A DNA stretch of 33,069 bases from JBFXAN01 sp050184225. GTDB lineage: Bacteria > Chloroflexota > Dehalococcoidia > CAUJGQ01. The notes below the pieces were generated by a model. The model searched no databases, was not told where the DNA came from, and worked only from the letters and a program-made list of their open reading frames with translations. The DNA lies in contig JBFXAN010000065.1 in the NCBI GenBank assembly GCA_050184225.1, positions 1 through 33,069 on the forward strand, written 5' to 3'. The position numbers and the translations under genes were made by a program. Below, piece by piece: positions 12,920-21,409 of this stretch; positions within the stretch are counted from its first letter, which is position 1; each line of letters begins with the position of its first letter.

Positions 12920-15721
12920 ATGCAACGGGCCCGTCCAGCCGAGCCACGCGCGCCGACCGCCGTGGACCGGTCGCGCTGGAGCACTGTGCTGCAGGCGCTC
13001 CGGGAAGCGCGCGGCGTCACTCAGGAGGGCTGGGCCGCGCGGCTTGGCGTCAGTCTGCGGACGGTACAGCGCTGGGAGCGCGGCGAGCGCGTGCCGGACC
13101 CTGGTGCAGAGGCCGGCATTCTCGCCTACTGCAGCGAGCGCGGCCTCTTCCGGACGTACGATCGTGGACCGCTCGCCGGGCTGAGCCTGACGGCCGAGTC
13201 CTTGCAGGCGCTCATCGCGGAGGCACGCCTGACGACCGGCGCACGCGCGGGCGCGGATCTTCCATCTGCCCCGCTGGACCAGCACTCGAATCTGCCCGCG
13301 CAGACCTCTAGCTTCGTCGGGCGGGAGCAGGAGCTTGCCGCCCTGCGCCGGGTGCTGGGCGCCACCCGTTTGCTCACCCTCATCGGCGCGGGCGGCTGCG
13401 GCAAGACCCGCCTCGCACTCCGCGTGGCGGATGAGCTGCTCTGGGCCTATCCCCACGGCGTCTGGTTCGTGGAACTGGCGGCGCTCGCCGATCCCGCGTT
13501 GGTACCGGAGACGGTCGCGGCGGCGCTCGACGTGCGCACCACCGGCGCGCAGCCGGTCACGTCGGTATTGGTTGAGCATCTGGCGCGGCGCCACCTGCTC
13601 CTGATCCTCGATAACTGCGAGCACCTGCTCCCGACGTGCGGCGTGCTCGTGGAGACACTGCTGCGTGCCTGCCCGCACCTGGAGGTCATGCTGACCAGCC
13701 GTGAACCGCTGAGGATCACCGGCGAGACGGTCTGGCGGGCCCCGCCGCTGTCGCCCCCGGATGCGGCTTGCCTGTTCGTCGAGCGGGCACGGCAGAATCA
13801 GCCGCCGATTGACCTGACGGCGGCGAACGGGGCCGCAATCGATGAGATCTGCCGGCGGCTGGACGGCATTCCGCTGGCGATCGAGCTCGCCGCCGCGCGG
13901 GTCAGGGCGCTCTCGATCGAACAGATCGCCGAGCGACTGGACGACCGCTTCCGCCTGCTCATCACCGGCAGCCGCACGGCGCTGCCCCGCCAGCAGACCC
14001 TGCGCGGGACGCTGGACTGGAGCTACGACCTGCTCACCGATGTCGAGCAGGCGATGCTGCGGCGTCTGTCCGTGTTCGCCGGTGGATTCATGCTCGACGC
14101 CGCGGAAACCGTGTGCACCGACCTACCTTCCCAATCCCCTTCCCTCACAGGGAAGGAGGAATCAGACGCAACCAATGCCGCCGGCACCTCGCATGGCTCC
14201 AACGAGCCTATCCCTATGCAACCATCGTTCGACAGGTCACCCCCTTCCCTGCGAGGGAAGGGGGCCGGGGGGTTAGGTATCGACACCCTCACCTATCTGG
14301 TGGACAAGTCGCTGGTGGTCGCACACCAGCGCGCTGGTGCCGTGCGCTATGGGTTGCTGGAAACCGTGCGCCGGTACGCCGGCGAAAAGCTGGAGTCGGC
14401 CGGAGAAGCACTCGCCGCGCGCCGCCGGCACCGCGGATGGTGCCTCGCTCTGGCCGAGCGGGCAGAGCCGGAACTCCTTGGCCCCGGACAGGCGGCGTGG
14501 CTCGCCCGTTTGGAGGAGGAGCATGACAATCTGCGGGCGGCGCTGGCTTGGTCGCTGACGCAGCCTGAGCCGGAGGTCGAGACGGCGCTGCGCCTGGCAG
14601 GCGCCCTGACGCGCTTCTGGGAACGCCGCGGGCATCAGAGTGAGGGGCGGCAGTGGCTGGCGCAGGCGCTGGCAGCGGCGGAGGACGCGCCATCGGGGGC
14701 GCGTGCGAAGGCCCTGCACAGCTCGGGCGTGCTGGCCGGCCTCCAGGGCGACTACGCCGCGGCACAGACATTCTACGAACGTAGCCTCAACCTCTACCAA
14801 GAACTGAATCATGCGCGAGGGGTCGCCGAGGCGCAGGGCAATCTCGGGAGGATGGTCTTTCGCCAGGGTGACTATGCCACAGCCCGCACGCTCCTCGAAG
14901 CGAGCCTGCTCCTCCACCGCGACGTGGGGTACAAGCTCGGAGTGACGAGCGTGCAAGGAACGCTCGGCGAGCTTGCGCTGCGGCAGGGCAACTATGCCGA
15001 GGCGCAGGCGATCTTCGAGGCGAAACTGACCTACCAGCGCGAGTTAGGCAACACGGAGGGCATCGCCGACGCGCTCGAAGACCTGGCGACCGTGGCCGGT
15101 GAGCAGGGCGAAGCCGAGCGGCAGTCGGCGCTGTTGGACGAGTCCTTGTTGCACTTCCGCGCGCTGGGAGACCCAGCCGGTATCGCGCTCGTACTCGGCA
15201 ACCTCGGAATCGCCGCGTGGACGCGCGGCGATTCCGGCCGCGCGCAGGCGCTGCTGGAGGAGAGCTTGACGCTGTACCGGCAGGTCGACGACCGCCGCGG
15301 GATCGCTCGATTGCTCGCCAACCTCAGCTTCCTGGCGCTCCACCAGCGCGACCACACTCGAGCCACGGCGCTGTGCCGGGAGAGCCTCGTGCTCTACCGC
15401 GGGTTGGGTGACCCCTGGGGCATCGGCCGCTACCTGCCGGTGCTCGCGGGCGCGGCGTTCGCGCAGGGGCAGATTGAGCGGGCGGCGCGACTGTTCGGCG
15501 CGGCAGCGGCGCTGCGTGAGCGGCTCGGCACTCCCCTGCCCCCCGTCGTCCAACCCACCCACGACCGCGCCGTCACCGCCGTCCGCGCCGCCTTGGGCGA
15601 GCAGTCGTTCGCCTTGGCGTGGGCCGCGGGGCAAGCACTGACGCTGGATCAGGCGGTCGCCGAAGCGCTCCAGGAGACCGCCGCTGACTCCATTGCGGAC
15701 ACGGGTAGCGCCTCCGCGTGA
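12920..15721 (+). CDS. XRE-NB-ARC-TPR (STAND) transcriptional regulator 2
   Basis: This 933-aa protein is a close paralogue of the gene at 6305 along its whole length. It has the XRE helix-turn-helix (LREARGVTQEGWAARLGVS, RTVQRWERGER), the ATPase with Walker A GAGGCGKT at 156-163 and Walker B LLLILDNCEH, and C-terminal TPR repeats ending in a RAARLFGAAAALRERLG region typical of such regulators. It faces the leftward operon 12772-9162 and probably controls it. A REP-like double hairpin (14121-14278) is translated in frame. The TPR part may sense a peptide or other ligand; the sequence does not say which. Confidence 0.93.
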   Translation: MQRARPAEPRAPTAVDRSRWSTVLQALREARGVTQEGWAARLGVSLRTVQRWERGERVPDPGAEAGILAYCSERGLFRTYDRGPLAGLSLTAESLQALIAEARLTTGARAGADLPSAPLDQHSNLPAQTSSFVGREQELAALRRVLGATRLLTLIGAGGCGKTRLALRVADELLWAYPHGVWFVELAALADPALVPETVAAALDVRTTGAQPVTSVLVEHLARRHLLLILDNCEHLLPTCGVLVETLLRACPHLEVMLTSREPLRITGETVWRAPPLSPPDAACLFVERARQNQPPIDLTAANGAAIDEICRRLDGIPLAIELAAARVRALSIEQIAERLDDRFRLLITGSRTALPRQQTLRGTLDWSYDLLTDVEQAMLRRLSVFAGGFMLDAAETVCTDLPSQSPSLTGKEESDATNAAGTSHGSNEPIPMQPSFDRSPPSLRGKGAGGLGIDTLTYLVDKSLVVAHQRAGAVRYGLLETVRRYAGEKLESAGEALAARRRHRGWCLALAERAEPELLGPGQAAWLARLEEEHDNLRAALAWSLTQPEPEVETALRLAGALTRFWERRGHQSEGRQWLAQALAAAEDAPSGARAKALHSSGVLAGLQGDYAAAQTFYERSLNLYQELNHARGVAEAQGNLGRMVFRQGDYATARTLLEASLLLHRDVGYKLGVTSVQGTLGELALRQGNYAEAQAIFEAKLTYQRELGNTEGIADALEDLATVAGEQGEAERQSALLDESLLHFRALGDPAGIALVLGNLGIAAWTRGDSGRAQALLEESLTLYRQVDDRRGIARLLANLSFLALHQRDHTRATALCRESLVLYRGLGDPWGIGRYLPVLAGAAFAQGQIERAARLFGAAAALRERLGTPLPPVVQPTHDRAVTAVRAALGEQSFALAWAAGQALTLDQAVAEALQETAADSIADTGSASA
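14121..14278. repeat. REP-like double hairpin inside regulator 2
   Basis: The right part is a perfect 11-bp stem (CCCCCTTCCCT / AGGGAAGGGGG, 14240-14264) with a GCG loop. The left part has a CTTCCCT/AGGGAAG stem (about 14139-14155). The outer ends, ACCTA near 14121 and TTAGGT at 14273-14278, extend the complementarity. The whole 158 bp is read through as a Ser/Pro/Gly-rich linker between ETVC and LTYLVDKSLVV. The pattern looks like an intergenic repeat that landed in a coding region. Confidence 0.75.
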
Positions 15722-15779
15722 TCCACGACGGATCAGGCGACCGCTCGCTACCACGATCACCCTCGCTGTGCGCGGCGCG

Positions 15780-17006
15780 CTACCCAACCCGAGCGGCAAT
15801 CTGGTCGGGCTTCGGTCCGCTCGCGAGCAGTCGCTGGATCGGTTTCAGGGCAGCCTGCACGCTCATCAGTCGCATCGCGATATCGCGCAGGACCGCCACC
15901 ACGCTGCTCCGCTGGAACACCAGCTTTGCCAGCAGGCGTGAGTTATCTTGTGCCTCCTCGACCCGCGGTCGTTGTGCCGCCTCATACGCTTGAAGGAGCC
16001 TGGGAACCATGTCGGGCCGGGCCCGGCGTAGCATCCGTCCCAGCACCCACGCCGATTCCATCGCCATGCCCGCGCCGATCCCGGCCGTCGGCAGGAACCC
16101 GGCCGCCGCATCGCCGAGCAGCACCGCGTGGCCCTTCGCCCAGACCGGCGCCCGGCAATCGTTCAACGGCCAGAAGTAAACGTCATCGGTGTGGACGATC
16201 GCATCGAGCGCGGCCCCGATCCGGCGGCTTCGCCGCCGCAGCGTCCGACGGATCTGCGCGCCGAACGCCGCCGGTCCGGCCGCCGTCTCGGTGCGTGGTC
16301 CACCGACAAACACGCCGAGCTTGTCCCGTACCGGGTAGATGCCGATGAAGAAGCCGGCGCCCCACAGTTCTTCACCAAGGTCGGGGGCCGCATCGGCCGG
16401 TATCCACGCCACCCAGCCGCCCCACCGTGTATCGACGCCGCCGGCCGGCATCTCCGGACCGAGCAGGAGCGCGCGGGTGGTGGAGTACATCCCTTCCGCA
16501 ACAATCACCAGATCGAACGTCGCCTCCACCGGCTCGTCGGTCGTTGCAAGCGTGACCGTCGCGCCCGCCGGGCTGTCGCGGTGCGTCGTGATCGTCGTGT
16601 TGAACGCGACCGAACAGCCACCACGCGACAGCGATGCGATCAGTTCCGCCCGGCTGATCCCCCGATACTCGCCGAACCGGGCGAGGACCGATTCGATGTT
16701 GTCCACGCGCAGGAGTTGCCCCGTGTGTGCCCGCACCCCGTACCGGTGAAACCGAACGCTGCGGGCACGATAGTCGTCCCGCACGCCGAGTTCCTCGAAC
16801 ACGGGATCGACCATCGGCATCAGCGCCAGCATGTACCCCGGGTCCGCGTTCGGAGCAGCGCGCTCCACCAGCACCGGATGCAGCCCTTCACGCCGAAGCA
16901 CCTGTGCCACTGTGATGCCGGCAACGCCCGCCCCGGCGACCAGCACGCGCAGCCGGTCGTCCTTCGCCGCCGCGATCTGATCGGCGATCCGCACCTGTTC
17001 GAGCAT
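15780..17006 (-). CDS. FAD-dependent monooxygenase (PHBH fold)
   Basis: This 408-aa protein starts at 17006, with GGGAGG upstream. It has the GxGxxG motif RVLVAGAGVAGITVA (about 20-34), a middle DLVIVAEGMYSTTR segment that fits the DG-type motif of this family, and GDAAAGFLPTAGIGAGMAME for the FAD pyrophosphate. Such enzymes hydroxylate aromatic or polyketide-like compounds, or inactivate antibiotics. The substrate is unknown. It is divergent from a TetR repressor with two palindromic operators between them, so it is probably induced by a small molecule that TetR binds. Confidence 0.9.
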   Translation of the reverse strand: MLEQVRIADQIAAAKDDRLRVLVAGAGVAGITVAQVLRREGLHPVLVERAAPNADPGYMLALMPMVDPVFEELGVRDDYRARSVRFHRYGVRAHTGQLLRVDNIESVLARFGEYRGISRAELIASLSRGGCSVAFNTTITTHRDSPAGATVTLATTDEPVEATFDLVIVAEGMYSTTRALLLGPEMPAGGVDTRWGGWVAWIPADAAPDLGEELWGAGFFIGIYPVRDKLGVFVGGPRTETAAGPAAFGAQIRRTLRRRSRRIGAALDAIVHTDDVYFWPLNDCRAPVWAKGHAVLLGDAAAGFLPTAGIGAGMAMESAWVLGRMLRRARPDMVPRLLQAYEAAQRPRVEEAQDNSRLLAKLVFQRSSVVAVLRDIAMRLMSVQAALKPIQRLLASGPKPDQIAARVG

Positions 17007-17030
17007 GGCAACCTCCCACAACAAGTAGTC

Positions 17031-17046
17031 TGGACCGGGCGGTCCA
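17031..17046. promoter_or_regulatory. TetR operator 1
   Basis: A perfect palindrome, TGGACC-GGGC-GGTCCA, lies 25 nt before the monooxygenase start. The same half-sites recur at 17067-17082. Two copies between a TetR gene and its divergent neighbour are strong evidence for an operator pair. Confidence 0.8.
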
Positions 17047-17066
17047 GTACCGATCATAGCAGACAG

Positions 17067-17082
17067 TGGACCAGGTGGTCCA
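17067..17082. promoter_or_regulatory. TetR operator 2
   Basis: A perfect palindrome, TGGACC-AGGT-GGTCCA, is centred 36 bp from operator 1 and lies 21 nt before the repressor ATG. It is likely used for autorepression as well. Confidence 0.8.
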
Positions 17083-17103
17083 GACTTTGCTACGGTGAGC
17101 CAC

Positions 17104-17736
17104 ATGCCGGTAGATCGTGTCGACCGTCTCCCCGACGCCCGCAGGCGCCTCCTCGTGCGCACGGCAGTGCGAGAATTCGCCACCGCCGGCTATGAGGCCG
17201 CCTCCCTCAACCGGATCATCCGCGCCTGCGGGATGAGCAAGAGCTCCTTCTATCACTTCATCCCCTCGAAACAGGCCCTCTTCGATCTCGTCGTCCGCGA
17301 CCTCGGTCACGCGCTCGTCGCCGCGCTCCGCATCCCCGATCCCCATGGCTTTGCCGGCGATCAGTTCTGGCCGCGGGTCGAGACGCTCCTCGATCGTCTG
17401 GCCGAGCTATCCGCGGCGGATGACCGTTTCGTCCAGCTTGGCCGGATGTTCTACCTCTCCGGCGCGCCCACCGACGAATCGAGCGCTGTGAGCGAAGCGC
17501 TCGGATCGATCGAGTCCTGGCTGCACGCCGTCCTCACGGTCGGTCGGGGGTCAAAGGCAGTGCGCGACGACCTCCCCATCTCCCTCCAGAGCCGCCTCGT
17601 CTTCGCCGTCCTCCGCGCACTCGACGAATGGACCCTCCTGCACGGCGACGCCTACGAGCCGGCCGACCTCGAACGCCTGATCCGCGCCGAGTACGACACC
17701 CTGCAGCGTATGCTTCGCCCCGATCCGCGCCCATGA
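17104..17736 (+). CDS. TetR-family transcriptional repressor
   Basis: This 210-aa protein has an N-terminal TetR helix-turn-helix: RRLLVRTAVREFATAGYEAAS, then LNRIIRACGMSKSSFYHFI (residues about 15-60). The C-terminal ligand domain is helical and variable, as is normal for the family. The ATG at 17104 has a GGTGAG site 4 nt upstream; a GTG at 17095 would add three residues and lacks a site. It is divergent from the FAD monooxygenase, and the two TGGACC-N4-GGTCCA sites are its obvious targets. Confidence 0.9.
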   Translation: MPVDRVDRLPDARRRLLVRTAVREFATAGYEAASLNRIIRACGMSKSSFYHFIPSKQALFDLVVRDLGHALVAALRIPDPHGFAGDQFWPRVETLLDRLAELSAADDRFVQLGRMFYLSGAPTDESSAVSEALGSIESWLHAVLTVGRGSKAVRDDLPISLQSRLVFAVLRALDEWTLLHGDAYEPADLERLIRAEYDTLQRMLRPDPRP

Positions 17737-17773
17737 CCCTGCCTTCGATGTGCGAACCGCCGGCCCCGAGCCC

Positions 17774-17779
17774 TATAAT
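17774..17779 (+). promoter_or_regulatory. -10 element upstream of the CMD-family gene
   Basis: A consensus TATAAT lies 29 nt before the ATG at 17809. The matching -35 (TGCGAA, 17751-17756, 17-bp spacing) is weak. Confidence 0.5.
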
Positions 17780-17808
17780 GCGGCAACGCAGGCAGAAGGG
17801 AGCGGATC

Positions 17809-18201
17809 ATGACCGAGAGTGAGCGATCCCGCGCGGGTCACGAAATGCGCCGCCACCTGATGGGCGCCGCCTTCGTCGATCAGGTCAACGACACCGTCTA
17901 TACCGACCCAATCATGCAGAAGTTCCGCGAAGTGACGACCGAAAACATCTTCGGCGCCCTCTGGACCCGCCCGGGCCTCGACCTCAAGACGCGCACCCTC
18001 ATCTGTGTCGTCTCCGACGCCGCCACCGGCCGCACCCCCGAGCTCGCCATCCACCTCCGCATGGCCCGCGGCCAGGGCTGGACCGAAGACGAATTAGTCG
18101 AAGTCCTCCTCCACCTCACCGGCTACGTCGGCGCCCCGCTCATCCGCGAGGCAATGCTCACCGCAACCGAAACCTTCGCCGCCCTCCGCGCGGAGAGCTG
18201 A
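17809..18201 (+). CDS. Carboxymuconolactone decarboxylase family protein
   Basis: This 130-aa protein matches the gamma-carboxymuconolactone decarboxylase fold: TRTLICVVSDAATGRTPELAIHLRMARGQGW, then LVEVLLHLTGYVGAPLIREAM. The AhpD-type CxxC pair is absent, so peroxidase activity is unlikely. These proteins act on lactones in aromatic catabolism, though many members are uncharacterised. GAAGGGAG precedes the start. It has its own -10 element but lies next to the TetR/monooxygenase pair, which would suit a small aromatic pathway; that link is inference. Confidence 0.88.
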   Translation: MTESERSRAGHEMRRHLMGAAFVDQVNDTVYTDPIMQKFREVTTENIFGALWTRPGLDLKTRTLICVVSDAATGRTPELAIHLRMARGQGWTEDELVEVLLHLTGYVGAPLIREAMLTATETFAALRAES

Positions 18202-18294
18202 CGACCTCGCGTGCATGAACGTCGACGCGAACCGTGGCGGTCGCACTCGTGAAGCAGCAGTTGCGTCGGCCCGACAAGCATGAGGTCCACGTCA

Positions 18295-19965
18295 ATGCGT
18301 CAATCCCGCCAACTGTCCCGCCGTCATTTCACGTTTGGCGGCGCCATAGGACTTGCCTCCATCGCCATGTCACAGAGCTACAATGCCGTCGTGGCAGCCG
18401 GCATGCGAGCATCACACGATTCTGCGCCAACAGCAACGGTCAGCGCCGTACCATCCCAAACGATGCAAGGCTTCGGCGCGGCCGGCGCATGGTGGCCTCA
18501 CGACCTCGTACATTTCAATCCTGAGGTGCAGGAGCACGTCGCCGATCTGCTCTTTGGTCCTGACGGAATCAATCTCAGTGCCTATCGCTACAACGTCGGC
18601 GGTGGTGGCGTCGGCATCACCAACCCCGTGCGTGCCCCCGAAACGTTCCTCGTATCACCCGGCCGCTACGACTGGACTCGGGATCCCGGTGGCAGGCGTT
18701 TCCTGAGCCTCGCCGCAGAGCGGGGCGTGCCGGCCTTGATCGGTTTCGTCAATAGCGCGCCATCGATCTGGACAACAAATGGATTGAACCGAGGAGGTTA
18801 TTTGCAGCCGGGCACAGAGAGTGACTACGCGCGCTATCTGACTGATGTCGTCTCCCACTTCCACGAAGCCGAAGGCATCACCCTCTCCTATCTGAGCCCG
18901 ATGAACGAGCCGGATCACCTCTTCTCCGAAGGCGGGCAGGAAGGGATGGGCGTGCCGGTCGAGCAACGTGCGCCGGTGATTCAGGCAATCGGGCAGGAAC
19001 TGGCCGCTCGTGCACCGTACTGCCGCGTCATCGCCGATGAGTCGAGCCGGGTGGGCGAACAGTTCATTCGGGAGGTCGGTCAGTGGCTGGAGGTCCCGGG
19101 CACCGCCGAGTACGTTGCCGCACTCGCCCACCATCGCTACGACTTCCCCAACGACATCACGATCGAGCTCGCACGAGAACTCGCCGAACGGTACGACAAA
19201 CCACTCTGGTTCACCGAGATCTGCTGCTTCGATACACGAACCGGCATCTTTGGCCCGCAATACGACCCGACCATCCGCGGCGCCCTGATGATGGCGAACC
19301 TGATCTGGCAGGGGCTCACCCAGGCCAACGATGCCGCCTTTCATTGGTGGGTCGCCTGCTCATCGGCGTTAGGCATCGACCCATCGCAGGATCCCGACGC
19401 TGTCGCTCAGGTGAATGAAGACGGCTGGAATGACGGCCTGCTCTACTACGATCCGAACTACGCCGAGAATGGCAACCAGCGCATCTACCCGACCAAGCGC
19501 TACTACGCCATGGGCAACTTCAGCCGCTACGTCCGCCCCGGCGCCCGCCGCCATGACGTCATCGGCACCCCACGCAACCTCCGCGTGATGGCCTTCGCGA
19601 ATGGTCCCATCGGTCCCACGGATGGAGCACGGGCGCAACGCCCAACATCTCCGATCGCAACACCGCCGGCACAGCGTCCGACCGCCGCGGGTCCAATTCG
19701 AGCAACGGATGAAGATGGCGCCGCTCGCGGCTGGACCATCGTCGTGATCAACAACGCACCACTCGACGCGCCATCAACCACACTGCACCTGCAACTGCCC
19801 GGCACCGAATTCCACCAGCTAACCGTTAGCACCGCCGTCGAAACGAGCACCGACCTCAACTTGGAGCCAGCACCGGCGCCGCACGTAAGTGATACCGTCC
19901 TGCTGACCGCACACGTTGCCGCCCAGAGCATTACCACGTATGTCCTGCTCGATACAGAACTCTGA
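18295..19965 (+). CDS. Secreted GH30-family glycoside hydrolase
   Basis: This 556-aa protein starts at 18295 (GAGGT 8 nt upstream; an earlier in-frame ATG at 18280 is part of that region). A twin-arginine signal (SRRHFTFGGAIGLASIAM) suggests Tat export of a folded enzyme. The catalytic barrel has the GH30 layout: TMQGFGAAGAWWPHDL at the start, the acid/base Glu205 in LSPMNEPDHLF and the nucleophile Glu308 in WFTEICCFD. A beta-sandwich tail ends the protein. The closest activity is probably an endo-beta-1,6-galactanase or a related exo-enzyme, but the subfamily cannot be fixed by eye. It has no pathway partners nearby. Confidence 0.88.
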   Translation: MRQSRQLSRRHFTFGGAIGLASIAMSQSYNAVVAAGMRASHDSAPTATVSAVPSQTMQGFGAAGAWWPHDLVHFNPEVQEHVADLLFGPDGINLSAYRYNVGGGGVGITNPVRAPETFLVSPGRYDWTRDPGGRRFLSLAAERGVPALIGFVNSAPSIWTTNGLNRGGYLQPGTESDYARYLTDVVSHFHEAEGITLSYLSPMNEPDHLFSEGGQEGMGVPVEQRAPVIQAIGQELAARAPYCRVIADESSRVGEQFIREVGQWLEVPGTAEYVAALAHHRYDFPNDITIELARELAERYDKPLWFTEICCFDTRTGIFGPQYDPTIRGALMMANLIWQGLTQANDAAFHWWVACSSALGIDPSQDPDAVAQVNEDGWNDGLLYYDPNYAENGNQRIYPTKRYYAMGNFSRYVRPGARRHDVIGTPRNLRVMAFANGPIGPTDGARAQRPTSPIATPPAQRPTAAGPIRATDEDGAARGWTIVVINNAPLDAPSTTLHLQLPGTEFHQLTVSTAVETSTDLNLEPAPAPHVSDTVLLTAHVAAQSITTYVLLDTEL

Positions 19966-20005
19966 TCGGGAGGCTCCGGCGGGCTGCTGCTGGTACTGTC
20001 ATCCC

Positions 20006-20254
20006 CTATGAAAGAGCCGCTCCCCCCGGAACGATCCCTCCGACGACACTCCCACCCGGCGTCGGCAACCCAAACGACGGCACAAGCCCGCTACCCAGGC
20101 CGACGGGGTTGATCGCGCCCAGAGTAGATCGCAACGGCTTCGTTGGGATGTTCGACCGGGTCGTATTGACGACGTCAAACCCGGCCGTGTCATCGGTGGC
20201 GGCCGACCCGGCCGCCACCGCCGCGGGTTCATTGGTGTCGCGGGTGCTGGTCAT
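20006..20254 (-). CDS. Short DTxGF-motif protein P6
   Basis: This 82-aa protein starts at 20254 with GGAG upstream. It has an Ala/Asp/Thr-rich front without the helix pair of P2-P5, the motif TDDTAGFDVV, and a tail of small and hydrophobic residues with Gly and Pro (LGAINPVGLGSGLVPSFG, then GGSVVGGIVPGG). The D-T-x-G-F motif and Gly/Pro tail match the P1-P5 pattern although the gene lies 8 kb away from the nearest member, alone and convergent with the GH30 gene. Membership is likely but rests on a short motif. No regulator is adjacent. Confidence 0.6.
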   Translation of the reverse strand: MTSTRDTNEPAAVAAGSAATDDTAGFDVVNTTRSNIPTKPLRSTLGAINPVGLGSGLVPSFGLPTPGGSVVGGIVPGGAALS

Positions 20255-20495
20255 GTCGCCGCTCCTCTCCATTGTGGTCGGCGCTGCGACCGGGCCAACG
20301 CGCGGGCCGGGTGCGGAAACCCCGGACGGCGTGGCAGCGGGGCGCGACCCGAGGCCACGAACAGCACACTACGCCGCGTCGGAGACGGAGTCTGTCGCAG
20401 GGACGACAGTACATCCGAACTCGCATCATATGTTATCGCGTATTTCGCATTAGGATAGCAACCCCTACCTCACGCGGCCGGGCTCGTCTAGCCCG

Positions 20496-20978
20496 TCATG
20501 CCGTATCAGCACCTGCACCCACGTCCATTCGTTCAATTGACGCGCGAATGCTTGATACGTGATTCCGGATGTGGCCGATCATCCAAGACTCGATTACCTG
20601 CGCCCCGCTCACGTCCTGCCCGAGCACCCAGCCGGTGCGGTCAAGGTGCTGTGTGTCCAACCCGTGGATCTAGGTCGTAATCGCCTCGCCATTGCGCTGT
20701 AGCCGCACCAGGATCTCCTGCCTCGAAAGACCCGCGCACCGCTGAGCGTGCTGGGCGTTGCGCTGGTCCAGTTGCTCGCGTGTAACGGAAGGCGGCGGCA
20801 CCCCTGTCGCAATTGCTTGGAGCACGTCCAACAATGCCGGGTAGTCAATTGCCACGTGATACACCACAGTCCCCACCGGCCAGCCTTCGGCGGCGCAGCG
20901 TGCCTGCCACTCAGCGCCTGAGCACCGCTCCGCGATCGACGTCAGCTCACCGTGCGCATGCGCGAACCGTTCTGCCAT
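20496..20978 (-). pseudogene. DinB-like protein gene with one in-frame stop
   Basis: Reading from the ATG at 20978, the sequence is DinB/maleylpyruvate-isomerase-like (AHGELTSIAERCSGAEWQA, then VGTVVYHVAIDYPALLDVL). A TAG at 20672-20670 interrupts it. The same frame continues with plausible family sequence (LDRTGWVLGQDVSGAQVIES, then WMIGHIRNHVSSIRASIERM) to a TGA at 20496. This is one nonsense change, not a frameshift. The total length of about 160 residues suits the family. It could be a recent pseudogene, a read-through gene or a sequencing error. It begins 5 nt after the PIN gene stop, so it was part of that operon. Confidence 0.75.
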
Positions 20979-20983
20979 CTGCT

Positions 20984-21409
20984 CTACTCGCGCATCCACG
21001 AGATACCTCCCGGTCCATACGCCCATTTATCGGTCGAAGTGATATGAAAGTCATCATCCAAAGTGAAGATACGTCGCTGCTCAAGCCGTTCGGCTGCGGC
21101 AACCAGGGAAGCATCTGCCAGATCCATTGGCCGGTCCTGATACTTCTCCATCAGTTCGGCCATCCGATCGAGCTCGCGTTCGCTCAAGTCATGCAGCAGA
21201 AGCCGGCCATCAGTCCGCCACCGCCACAATTCTGCCTGCGCCGGATACCCGCCGGCCCGGAACACAAGATACATCGCTTCCGTGAAGCGCGGCCAGGTTG
21301 TGAGGAAGGGCTCGCGGGGCAACTGTCGTGTGGCATCCACACACCGTGAATGATTCGGGTCATTTCGATTGACGAGAGCAACGAGCGGCCCCGTATCAGT
21401 GAGGGTCAC
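20984..21409 (-). CDS. PIN-domain toxin (VapC type) 1
   Basis: This 141-aa protein has the four acidic residues of a PIN ribonuclease: Asp5 (LTDTGPL), Glu near 44 (FTEAMYL), Asp near 97 (DLADASLVA) and Asp near 117 (FTLDDDFHI). VapC toxins cut tRNA or rRNA and are held inactive by the partner antitoxin. It starts at GTG 21409, overlapping the antitoxin stop by 4 nt (GTGA), so the two are translationally coupled. A broken relative lies at 24607-24884. Confidence 0.88.
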   Translation of the reverse strand: MTLTDTGPLVALVNRNDPNHSRCVDATRQLPREPFLTTWPRFTEAMYLVFRAGGYPAQAELWRWRTDGRLLLHDLSERELDRMAELMEKYQDRPMDLADASLVAAAERLEQRRIFTLDDDFHITSTDKWAYGPGGISWMRE

